Source of the DNA: Dyella acidiphila
GTDB taxonomy: Bacteria > Pseudomonadota > Gammaproteobacteria > Xanthomonadales > Rhodanobacteraceae
DNA length: 64,000 bases
NCBI RefSeq assembly: GCF_014863405.1
Contig: NZ_JACZZA010000006.1
Span: 124,001-188,000 of the forward strand
Direction: 5' to 3'
Under the pieces are notes generated by a model. The model made no database searches. It had not been told where the DNA came from and saw only the letters and a program-made list of their open reading frames with translations. This document shows positions 1 to 6,756 of this stretch, in pieces; position 1 is the stretch's first letter; every line of letters starts with the position of its first letter. A program made the position numbers and the translations under genes.

Positions 1-399
1 GACAAGCTGATGGTGGCGGTCACGCTGTTCATGCTGGTGGAAACCCATCGCGGCGGCTGGCCCGGCATCGTGATGGCGGTGACCTCGGCGATCATCGTGG
101 GACGCGAGATCAGCATTTCGGCCTTGCGCGAATGGATGGCCGAGATCGGCATGCGCGCCACGGTGCGGGTGGCGTTCCTGGGCAAGCTGAAAACCGTCAT
201 GCAGATCGTGGCCCTGATCGTACTGATCCTGCAGCACGAAAAAGATGCCGAAGCGCTGCGCCTGTACCACATCGGCGAGGGGCTGCTGGTGATCGCCGGC
301 GTGCTCACCATCTGGTCCGGCCTGTATTACTTGCGCGCGGCATGGCCCGCCTTGCACGACGATCCGTTGCTGCCGGTCGAGCAGGATAAAAACCCTTGA
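1..399 (+). CDS. pgsA: CDP-diacylglycerol--glycerol-3-phosphate 3-phosphatidyltransferase, C-terminal part
   Basis: Inner-membrane enzyme making phosphatidylglycerophosphate, the first committed step of phosphatidylglycerol and cardiolipin synthesis. Only the last 132 residues are inside the window; the frame is open at the left edge. The first codon is the Asp of the ADKLM segment, which is normally the last Asp of the CDP-alcohol phosphotransferase signature, so most of the catalytic motif lies outside. Seen here: AIIVGREISISALREWMAE, very close to the E. coli PgsA segment, then hydrophobic helices around residues 60-80 and 95-115. The stop overlaps the -35 box of the following tRNA promoter. 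Identity is firm; the start is not visible. Confidence 0.93.
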   Translation, partial: DKLMVAVTLFMLVETHRGGWPGIVMAVTSAIIVGREISISALREWMAEIGMRATVRVAFLGKLKTVMQIVALIVLILQHEKDAEALRLYHIGEGLLVIAGVLTIWSGLYYLRAAWPALHDDPLLPVEQDKNP

Positions 400-423
400 C
401 GGTTTCGTTTCAGCCGCTAAAAT
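396..423 (+). promoter_or_regulatory. sigma-70 type promoter of the first tRNA-Gly
   Basis: TTGACG at 396-401 and TAAAAT at 418-423 are separated by 16 bases and lie 13 bases before the mature tRNA end. The -35 box overlaps the stop codon of pgsA, so the tRNA has its own promoter directly at the end of that gene. Confidence 0.75.
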
Positions 424-436
424 GCGCGGCTCCGAT

Positions 437-512
<76 letters not shown>

Positions 513-524
513 AGTTTCCAGACC

Positions 525-550
525 AGGCCCCAGGTGAAAGCCCGGGGCCT
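525..550 (+). terminator. hairpin after tRNA-Gly copy 1
   Basis: AGGCCCC at 525-531 pairs with GGGGCCT at 544-550, followed by a T-rich but interrupted stretch. It probably ends or processes the first tRNA transcript. The lack of a clean T-run makes termination strength uncertain. Confidence 0.5.
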
Positions 551-616
551 TGTTGTATCTGTACTTCAAGCATGTGCGGCAAGTTGCTTGAATTACTGAA
601 AAAAAGCGGGGCCGCC

Positions 617-646
617 TATTCACATCCAGGCGGATTCTGCTATAGT
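617..646 (+). promoter_or_regulatory. probable promoter of the second tRNA-Gly
   Basis: TATAGT at 641-646 sits 13 bases before the tRNA, the same spacing as in copy 1. The -35 candidate TATTCA at 617-622 is weak, with an 18-base spacer. The eight bases just before the tRNA (GCTCCGAT) are shared with copy 1, which suggests a conserved discriminator and start region. Confidence 0.45.
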
Positions 647-659
647 TGCACGCTCCGAT

Positions 660-735
<76 letters not shown>

Positions 736-744
736 GTTTCATGC

Positions 745-775
745 AAAACCTCGGTGAGCCGGGGTTTTGTTTTTT
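745..775 (+). terminator. Rho-independent terminator after tRNA-Gly copy 2
   Basis: Ten-pair stem AAAACCTCGG/CCGGGGTTTT (one G-T pair) with a four-base loop, followed by GTTTTTT. This is a textbook intrinsic terminator directly downstream of the tRNA. Confidence 0.85.
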
Positions 776-815
776 AAGGCGAGCCTCGATGCAACATGTC
801 GCGGTTCGGCGCATT

Positions 816-889
816 GGCCAGGTGGCAGAGTGGTCATGCAGCGGCCTGCAAAGCCGTGTACGCCGGTTCGATTCCGACCCTGGCCTCCA
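816..889 (+). tRNA. tRNA-Cys (anticodon GCA)
   Basis: A 74-nt cloverleaf: acceptor GGCCAGG pairs with CCTGGCC, the anticodon loop CTGCAAA carries GCA, the T-arm contains GGTTCGATTCC, and CCA is encoded. It reads UGC and UGU. It is followed by a strong terminator. Confidence 0.96.
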
Positions 890-900
890 ATGCGAATACA

Positions 901-928
901 AAAAAAGCGCCTCAAGGGCGCTTTTTTC
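901..928 (+). terminator. Rho-independent terminator after tRNA-Cys
   Basis: Eleven-pair stem AAAAAAGCGCC/GGCGCTTTTTT with a five-base loop and continuing T residues. The A-tract/T-tract symmetry could let it work from both sides, also serving the minus-strand gene ending at 971. Confidence 0.88.
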
Positions 929-970
929 TTTGCCGGTGCAGAGCATCTGCCATGCGCGGCGTGCACGTAT

Positions 971-1462
971 TCATTGCGGGATGGGGCGATGTGCGTAGCT
1001 GACTATCCGGGTCAACTGCCAGGTTCCGCCCTTGTTCTGCCAGATCATCAGGAATTTGGCGATGCCATCGCACTTGCCGGTGTCGAGCTCGCAGAAGCGA
1101 TGCACGCCTTCCTCAATGGCGCCGTAATCCTTGATCGGATAAATCTCGAGCGTGCCCGCCACGAGTTCGCGGCGCAGTTTGTGGCAAATGTTTCTGCGAG
1201 TGGTGTCCACCAACGTCTGGCGGTCCTTGGTCACGCCGCCTTTGTCGTGATAGAACTCCACGTCCGGCGCGAAGAACGTGCTGAACTTCTCCATGTCGCA
1301 ACGGTTGTAGGCGTCGAAAACCTGCGTATCCAGCGCCGAGACGGTACGCGTCAATGCCGCGTCGTCATCAGCCGCAAAAGCCGACGTCGCAAGGAATGCG
1401 CTGGCCATGACCGCCAGCCAGCAGGCCGCGGTGCTCCAAGAATGAATTCGTGCTGATGCCAT
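971..1462 (-). CDS. secreted NTF2/SnoaL-like protein (DUF4440 type)
   Basis: Predicted 163-residue exported protein of the nuclear-transport-factor-2 fold. The first 30 residues form a signal peptide ending in AFA, followed by the helix-rich start typical of these small cone-shaped proteins (LDTQVFDAYNRCDMEKFSTF), the FAPDVEFYHD turn, and a final strand pair WQNKGGTWQLTRIVSYAHRP. The start at 1462 is preferred over the ATG five codons upstream because AGGAG lies seven bases before it. The family includes catalytic and purely ligand-binding members; no active-site set can be assigned here. It stands alone, ending near the tRNA-Cys terminator. Confidence 0.75.
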   Translation of the reverse strand: MASARIHSWSTAACWLAVMASAFLATSAFAADDDAALTRTVSALDTQVFDAYNRCDMEKFSTFFAPDVEFYHDKGGVTKDRQTLVDTTRRNICHKLRRELVAGTLEIYPIKDYGAIEEGVHRFCELDTGKCDGIAKFLMIWQNKGGTWQLTRIVSYAHRPIPQ

Positions 1463-1605
1463 GCCGATGCTCCTCATAGGTCAAGTCCATGTCCGCGTTA
1501 TTGAGCAGGCGAACGTGCGATCGGATCGCCTGGCTTTGCGTATTGATACGCGCGGATGGCCGCCGGTTGCAGTGCGGTTTCGATCTTGAGCGTTTCGATG
1601 CAGGG

Positions 1606-2076
1606 CTAAGCGTCTTGGTCGATGGTTGTGCGGGCTTCCCGCATCGCATCGGCAAGCTTCTGCATCAGCCGGGGCAGGTTGCGGCGATCCTCTTCCGTCC
1701 AGTCTTCCAGCAATTGCCCCAGCAATCGGCGGCGTGCATGGACGATGGCCTCGATGGTGCGGCTGCCGGCCTTGGTGATGGCAGCGGCTTTGACGCGCAG
1801 ATCTTCTTTGCTGGATTTGCGCTTTACCAGGCCGAGTTCTTCGAGCCTGGCGATCTGGCGGCTGACCGTCGATGCATCGCGCCCGACCAACTCGGCCAGT
1901 TCCGCCACGCCCAGCGCGGAGCTGCGGCTAAGCCCGACCAGCAGGGGAAACAGCGCGCGATCCAACGCGACACCGGCTTCCTTCAACAGCACATCGTCCT
2001 GGCGCGGGCTGTTCATGCAGCTCATCAAGGCGAGCAGGGCGGCCGCTAGCTCATCGATATTGCGTGTATCGTACAT
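1606..2076 (-). CDS. MarR-family transcriptional regulator
   Basis: Small dimeric winged-helix regulator of 156 residues. The DNA-binding part is around residues 50-115 (VAELAELVGRDASTVSRQIARLEELGLVKRK, then the basic wing SSKEDLRVKA), flanked by dimerisation helices at both ends. It starts 64 bases from the divergent FMN reductase gene. Two 21-bp palindromic sites lie in the shared region, one across its own start codon, so autorepression and control of the reductase are likely. A GGAAG sequence stands six bases before the ATG. The ligand is unknown; such pairs often sense quinones, phenolics or electrophiles. Confidence 0.88.
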   Translation of the reverse strand: MYDTRNIDELAAALLALMSCMNSPRQDDVLLKEAGVALDRALFPLLVGLSRSSALGVAELAELVGRDASTVSRQIARLEELGLVKRKSSKEDLRVKAAAITKAGSRTIEAIVHARRRLLGQLLEDWTEEDRRNLPRLMQKLADAMREARTTIDQDA

Positions 2077-2080
2077 GCTT
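2060..2080. promoter_or_regulatory. candidate MarR operator over the regulator's start codon
   Basis: TTGCGTGTA-TCG-TACATGCTT is an imperfect inverted repeat with the same nine-three-nine layout as the site at 2106-2126. It covers the ATG of the MarR gene (2074-2076), which would make it an autorepression site. Assignment rests on symmetry and resemblance to the second site. Confidence 0.6.
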
Positions 2081-2105
2081 TACTTCCGGGCGGGTGCTGG
2101 GTATA

Positions 2106-2126
2106 TTGCATGTATGGTACATGCAA
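2106..2126. promoter_or_regulatory. candidate MarR operator before the FMN reductase
   Basis: TTGCATGTA-TGG-TACATGCAA is a perfect nine-base inverted repeat with a three-base spacer. Its centre is 46 bases from the centre of the weaker copy at 2060-2080. It overlaps an in-frame ATG at 2114, one reason to prefer the reductase start at 2141. Confidence 0.7.
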
Positions 2127-2140
2127 ATGGTGATTGCCCG

Positions 2141-2713
2141 ATGGACGCTGCCGCCAGGCCGAACGTGTTGTTGATCATGGGAAGTATCCGCCCCGGGCGG
2201 AATAGCCTGTTGATTGCCGATTGGATTGCCACGCTAGGGCGCTCCTGCAGCGGACTGGCTTGCGAAGTGCTCGATCTCGCCGATTGGCCGCTGCCGATGG
2301 ATGACGAACCGGGCCTTCCGCATGCCGGCCAGTATGTCCAGCCGCATACGCGCGCCTGGAGCGAAAAGATCGTTGGCGCCGATGCCGTGGTATTTGTCAC
2401 GCCGCAGTACAACTGGGGCTATCCGGCGCCGCTCAAGAACGCGATCGATCATCTTTATCAGGAATGGCGCGGCAAGCCGGCGGCAATCATCAGCTATGGC
2501 GGCCATGGCGGCACCAAGTGCGCCGAGCAACTGCGCCAAGTGGGCGCCGGATTGAAGATGCGCATGGTGGCTACCGCGCCGGCATTGACGCTGCCGGAGG
2601 AGGTGATCCGGCAGCACGTGGCGCTCGATCCGGCGAAGGATCTGGCCGTGCATGTCGACAGCATCAAACAGGCTTTCGCCGAATTGGCGATCGAACTCGC
2701 CGCGGCCGCCTGA
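2141..2713 (+). CDS. NADPH-dependent FMN reductase (flavodoxin-like)
   Basis: A 190-residue protein of the NADPH-dependent FMN reductase / azoreductase family (flavodoxin-like fold). Seen: PNVLLIMGSIRPGRNS near the N-terminus, the phosphate-binding loop for FMN; VFVTPQYNWGYPAPLKNAIDHL around residues 85-105, the second flavin loop; and SYGGHGG around residue 120. Such enzymes reduce FMN, quinones or azo and nitro compounds in the cytosol. The start at 2141 is chosen because the upstream in-frame ATG at 2114 lies inside the palindromic operator. The gene diverges from the MarR regulator, which probably represses it. Its substrate cannot be told from sequence. Confidence 0.85.
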   Translation: MDAAARPNVLLIMGSIRPGRNSLLIADWIATLGRSCSGLACEVLDLADWPLPMDDEPGLPHAGQYVQPHTRAWSEKIVGADAVVFVTPQYNWGYPAPLKNAIDHLYQEWRGKPAAIISYGGHGGTKCAEQLRQVGAGLKMRMVATAPALTLPEEVIRQHVALDPAKDLAVHVDSIKQAFAELAIELAAAA

Positions 2714-3568
2714 TCAGGCGCCGGTAAGACTCTTAAATGCCGTAGCCAGCGTGCGCATGGCGTTGCGCGAGCGTTGATCGCGCAAGGCGGTATACAGCAC
2801 CACGTCCTGGCTGGGCAGCGCCGGCAGCGCCATGGCCGGGCCGATATCGATGGTGCCGCTGGGCGCGGTGCGCCGTGCAAGCACGGCAACCGCAAGGCCG
2901 GCTGCCGCCGCTGCGCCGACCACGGCGGCGCCTTTGCCGATAAACACTTCCGTCCATGCGATGCCGACCTGATCCAGCGCACGCACGGCGGCAGCGCGAA
3001 TGCTGCACGACTCGCCCTGGGTCGATAGCGGTAGCGGCTGGCCCGGGCGCAGCTCCCAGTGGGCGGCGCCGATCCAGGCGAAGTTCTCGGTGAACACGAT
3101 GTCGCCCTGGCCGCGGCGATTTTCCGGCTGCAGCACCAGGGCCGCGTCCAGCGTACCTTCGTCATAGGCCTGCATCACTTCGCGCGAGCCGGCCACGCGC
3201 ATTTCGATCAAGAGCTGCGGATCGTGCTCGTTCATACGCCGCAGCAAGCTGGGCAGTTCGCTGCCGACGAGTTGGTGGCTGATGCCGATCGTCAGTCGGC
3301 GTTGCTCGGCCTGGAAGGAGGACACCGCACGCTCATGGGCGCCGACCAGCGAGCGCGCTGCTTCGAGAAATACGGCGCCTTCGGCCGAAAGCCGCACCTG
3401 CCGTGGCGTGCGTTCGAGCAGGCGCCGGCCAAGATGGGTCTCTAGCCGCCGCACTTTCAGGCTGATGGCCGATTGCGTGGAATCCAATACCTCCGCTGCG
3501 CGGGTGAAGCTCTGCAGATCGGCGATGAAGACGAAGGCTTTGACGGCGTCGAGGTCCAGCGCTTTCAT
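2714..3568 (-). CDS. LysR-family transcriptional regulator
   Basis: A 284-residue LysR-type regulator. An N-terminal winged helix-turn-helix (FVFIADLQSFTRAAEVLDST, then QSAISLKVRRLETHLGRRLL) covers residues 10-65, followed by the linker helix and a periplasmic-binding-protein-like effector domain from about residue 90. It ends one base after the FMN reductase stop on the opposite strand (tail to tail) and diverges from the lipocalin-like gene at 3678. By the usual LysR habit it may control that neighbour. The effector is unknown. Family assignment is firm. Confidence 0.9.
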   Translation of the reverse strand: MKALDLDAVKAFVFIADLQSFTRAAEVLDSTQSAISLKVRRLETHLGRRLLERTPRQVRLSAEGAVFLEAARSLVGAHERAVSSFQAEQRRLTIGISHQLVGSELPSLLRRMNEHDPQLLIEMRVAGSREVMQAYDEGTLDAALVLQPENRRGQGDIVFTENFAWIGAAHWELRPGQPLPLSTQGESCSIRAAAVRALDQVGIAWTEVFIGKGAAVVGAAAAAGLAVAVLARRTAPSGTIDIGPAMALPALPSQDVVLYTALRDQRSRNAMRTLATAFKSLTGA

Positions 3569-3677
3569 AGGCTTATCATGTCAATTTGCAATGATTGAAA
3601 TATATAGTAATTCGATTTACCAATATATGGCCGGTGGCTAGGCTTGCTGCATCCCCGCTCCCACCAGGTGTTCCGCC
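3569..3677. promoter_or_regulatory. AT-rich divergent control region between LysR gene and lipocalin-like gene
   Basis: This 109-bp gap holds a stretch around 3580-3632 that is far richer in A and T than its surroundings, including ATATATAGTA and CCAATATATGG. Such a segment fits overlapping divergent promoters with a LysR site. No exact T-N11-A box can be singled out with confidence. Confidence 0.4.
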
Positions 3678-4196
3678 ATGTCTCGGTTATCGGCCCTGTA
3701 TGCCGGTTTCGCCTTGCTTGCCGCCTTTGTTCTCAGCCAGGCGGTGGTTGCGGACAGCACGCCCTCGCTGGAGGGAACCTGGGTGCTGAAATCCGCCTAC
3801 GATCTGCACCAGGATGGCAGCAAGACCTTCGGCTTTGGTCCTGCGCCCGGCGGTTTGTTGATGGTTGACCACGAAGGCCGCTATTCGTTGCAGATCTACC
3901 GCAGCAACCAGCCCACCTATGCGGTTGATGCGCAGGGGCGACGAAACGAGTTCAAGCCGGCTGAGATCGCCAGCACGCACTACGGCGAAGTCAGCTTCGA
4001 TACGTCGGCGCACACGGTTACTTTCCGCATCGAGCGGGCCTATAACCTGCGCTGGGACGGCGCGGTGCAAGTACGTCCTTACCAGCTATCCGGCGACGAA
4101 CTGAGCTACCAGGTGCCGCCCCAGCCGGGCAGCGATACGGTGGCGGTCTCGGTATGGCGGCGGGTGCAGCCGATGCTGCATTCGGGCGATCCCTGA
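3678..4196 (+). CDS. exported lipocalin-like domain protein
   Basis: A 172-residue protein with an N-terminal signal peptide (hydrophobic residues 5-23, then VVADS). The mature part begins LEGTWVLKSAYDLHQDG, the signature opening of the bacterial lipocalin-like domain, followed by beta-strand segments GGLLMVDHEGRYSLQIYRS and HTVTFRIERAYNLRWDG and a closing VSVWRRV strand. The domain is a small beta-barrel that probably binds a hydrophobic ligand or acts as a chaperone in the periplasm. The Shine-Dalgarno sequence is weak (AGGTG). It diverges from a LysR regulator, its likely controller. Function beyond the fold is unknown. Confidence 0.7.
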   Translation: MSRLSALYAGFALLAAFVLSQAVVADSTPSLEGTWVLKSAYDLHQDGSKTFGFGPAPGGLLMVDHEGRYSLQIYRSNQPTYAVDAQGRRNEFKPAEIASTHYGEVSFDTSAHTVTFRIERAYNLRWDGAVQVRPYQLSGDELSYQVPPQPGSDTVAVSVWRRVQPMLHSGDP

Positions 4197-4306
4197 GCGC
4201 CGCACTGCAAAGTATCCGCTAAGGCAAAACCGCTAATCTCACGCTTTCGTGGACATGGGGCAGAGGCGTGCGGGTGCGGTTTTTCAAAAATCGGTCATAT
4301 GACGGA

Positions 4307-5683
4307 ATGCGGTATGGCATGCGCATGCGGCATCTGGGCGCGTGGATATGTCTGTCGCTGTGCGCAGGTTGTGCGACGTATTCGCCGCTGCCGCTGGGCG
4401 ACGGGCAGGGTGCGCGCGATGCATCGCAACTTTCCGTCAGCACCGCGCAGATGCCGCTGCCGGCACTGCGCGAACATCGTTTCGATCCCTCGCATGGCCT
4501 GGATGTCACCGATGTGGCGATGGTCGCGGTGGCCAACAATCCAGACCTGAAGCTGCTGCGCGATCAGCTCGGCATTGCCCGGGCGCAAGCGTTTGCCGCT
4601 GGCCTGCTGCCCGATCCGCAGATCACGCTCAACCAGGAATTCCTGGATCATGCCGCGCCCGGATACACCACTTCTTACGCTTACGGCATCAGCGAAGACA
4701 TCAGCAGCCTGCTGCTGCGCTCGTTGCGCAAGTCCGCTGCGAACAGCCAGGCCGAGCAAGTCAATCTGGATTTGCTGTGGGCCGAGTGGCAGACCATTGC
4801 GCAGGCGCGCCTGCTGTTCAACCAGGTCACCTCGCTGCGCGCGCAACAGCACGAACTGGCGGCCGAGCAAAATGCACTGGCCGTGGTCGATGGCGAAGTA
4901 AGCAAGGCGCTGCAGCGAGGCAATCTGACCTATGACGGCGCCAGCGCCGGTTTGATGGCCTATGCCGATGCCGGCAAACGCCTGGCCGACTGCACCACTC
5001 AACTGCACCAGGCCGAACACGATCTGCGCGTGCTGCTGGGTTTTGCTCCCGATGCGCCGTTGCCGTTGCTTGGCGAGCCATTCGAGGTTGCGCCTACGCC
5101 CGGGCAGGTACAGGCCGCCTTGGACGAGCTGCCGCGGCGACGTCCGGACCTGCTCGCCCTGCAAGCCGGCTACAAGGCGCAGGAGGCAACGTTGCGCGGC
5201 GCCATCCGCGCCCAGTTCCCCGCGCTGAATTTCGGCCTGGACCGGCAGACCGACAACACCGGCGTGCGCTCGCGCGGCATCAATATCGGCCTGACCTTGC
5301 CCTTGTTCGATCGCAACCGCGGCAATATCGCCATTGAGCAAGCTACCCGGCAGCAGCTGAAGGACGACTACGAGAATCGGCTGCTCGCCACGCGCAACGA
5401 TATCCGCGAACTGCTGCTCGACCAGGACACCCTTGCGCAGCAGCGCGAGCGCCAACAGCAACAGGCGACCCGGCTCGACCAGGCCCGCGATGCAGCCGAA
5501 CACGCATGGCAGCACGGCTTGCTCGATTGGCCCACGTATCTGTCCATCCGTGCCAATGCACTCAACGCGGATCTGGATGCGATTGCCGCACGCGACCAGC
5601 AATCGCAGCAAGCGATTGCGCTGGAAACCCTGCTTGGCAGTACCGATCTTCAACCGTCTTCCGTAGCGGCAGCCACACCATGA
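4307..5683 (+). CDS. TolC-family outer membrane efflux lipoprotein
   Basis: Outer membrane channel of a tripartite RND pump, about 458 residues. The signal sequence ends in the lipobox LSLCAGC, so the mature protein is probably a lipoprotein like CusC or OprM. Two homologous halves are visible: the first around residues 60-250 (VANNPDLKLLRDQLGIARA, then long helices with LLFNQVTSLRAQQ), the second from about 265 (RRRPDLLALQAGYKAQEATLRGA, then FPALNFGL and GLTLPLFDRNRGNI). Several starts are possible (GTG 4268; ATG 4307, 4319, 4325), and none has a strong Shine-Dalgarno sequence. The stop overlaps the adaptor start (ATGA), marking one operon. Confidence 0.88.
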   Translation: MRYGMRMRHLGAWICLSLCAGCATYSPLPLGDGQGARDASQLSVSTAQMPLPALREHRFDPSHGLDVTDVAMVAVANNPDLKLLRDQLGIARAQAFAAGLLPDPQITLNQEFLDHAAPGYTTSYAYGISEDISSLLLRSLRKSAANSQAEQVNLDLLWAEWQTIAQARLLFNQVTSLRAQQHELAAEQNALAVVDGEVSKALQRGNLTYDGASAGLMAYADAGKRLADCTTQLHQAEHDLRVLLGFAPDAPLPLLGEPFEVAPTPGQVQAALDELPRRRPDLLALQAGYKAQEATLRGAIRAQFPALNFGLDRQTDNTGVRSRGINIGLTLPLFDRNRGNIAIEQATRQQLKDDYENRLLATRNDIRELLLDQDTLAQQRERQQQQATRLDQARDAAEHAWQHGLLDWPTYLSIRANALNADLDAIAARDQQSQQAIALETLLGSTDLQPSSVAAATP

Positions 5684-6756
5684 ACCGATTGCTCCTGACC
5701 TGCGCCATGTCGATGGCGCTGCTTGCCTTGCTGGCTGGGTGCAGCGCTGGCGGTGCAGCCGACGATGACGACAAGCCGGACGTGAGTGGCCAGGTGCTGG
5801 TGAGCACGACCTCGCCCGTCAACCAGACTTTCCACGATACGGTGCAGGCCTGGGGTGCCGCGGTGGGAGATCCGCATCGCAGCAGCGTCATCAGCCTGGG
5901 CCATGGCGGACAGGTCACCGGCATCGACGTGGCCGCCGGCCAGGTGGTGAAACGCGGACAGGTGCTGCTGCGCATTGCCCCCGATCCGGCGGCGCGCAAC
6001 ACCTACCTGCAAGCGCAAAGCGGGTTGTCGCTGGCGACTGGCGAACTGCAACGCACCGAGCAGATGGCTGCGCAGCATCTGGCAACGCAGTCGCAACTGG
6101 CGGCGGCACGCAAGGCGCTGGACGATGCGCGCACCGCACTGGATGCGCAACGTGCACTGGGCGGCGGCGATGCCGAGGAAACCATCGCCGCGCCCGCCGA
6201 CGGCGTAGTCACCACACTCGGCGTGAATCTGGGCGACCGCTTCCAGGCCGCCGCATCTTTGCTGACCTTTACCCCGGCGCACGGCTTGATTGCGCGCCTG
6301 GGTGCGCAGCCTGAAGACGCCGCGCGTCTGCAGGCCGGCATGCCGGTGCAGGTGAAAAGCGTGTACGGCGATGGCAAGACCTATGACGGCCGGGTCGAGA
6401 TGGTTGGCCAGGCGGTCGATGCGCAAACGCATTTGCTGCCAGTGCAGGTGACGTTGCCGCCGCAGGCCAGCGCGTCATGGGTGGCAGGTGCCGCGGTGCA
6501 GGCCAGCATCGAAACCGCCGGCTATACCGCGTGGGCGTTGCCGCGCGATGCCGTGCTGCACGATGACCAGGGCGATTACGTATACGCGGTGGATCATGCG
6601 CATGCCAGGCGGATCGCGGTCAGTCTGAAACACCCCGAGGGCGATACGGTCGGCGTGCAAGGTCCGCTCGACGGCAAGACGCGCATCATCGTGCTCGGCA
6701 GTTACGAATTGAACGACGGCGACGCCGTGCGCGAGCAGCAGGAGCCGGCCAAGTGA
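5680..6756 (+). CDS. RND efflux periplasmic adaptor (membrane fusion lipoprotein)
   Basis: Adaptor of 358 residues linking the permease to the outer membrane channel. It starts with a lipoprotein signal (ALLALLAGC, Cys at 21). Domains in order: lipoyl half GQVTGIDVAAGQVVKRGQVLL near 70-95, a short helical hairpin near 105-155 (LQAQSGLSLATGELQRTEQM), the second lipoyl half (AAPADGVVTTLGVNLGDRF) and beta-barrel segments to the end. The start is the ATG overlapping the TolC-family stop. The coding frame is open much further upstream, but that part shadows the TolC gene. It overlaps the permease by GTGA. Substrate cannot be read from it. Confidence 0.88.
   Translation: MNRLLLTCAMSMALLALLAGCSAGGAADDDDKPDVSGQVLVSTTSPVNQTFHDTVQAWGAAVGDPHRSSVISLGHGGQVTGIDVAAGQVVKRGQVLLRIAPDPAARNTYLQAQSGLSLATGELQRTEQMAAQHLATQSQLAAARKALDDARTALDAQRALGGGDAEETIAAPADGVVTTLGVNLGDRFQAAASLLTFTPAHGLIARLGAQPEDAARLQAGMPVQVKSVYGDGKTYDGRVEMVGQAVDAQTHLLPVQVTLPPQASASWVAGAAVQASIETAGYTAWALPRDAVLHDDQGDYVYAVDHAHARRIAVSLKHPEGDTVGVQGPLDGKTRIIVLGSYELNDGDAVREQQEPAK

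Noticed and set aside
2114-2140. Upstream ATG for the FMN reductase at 2114
   Set aside because: It lies inside the perfect palindromic operator and would add nine residues before the conserved start of the family.
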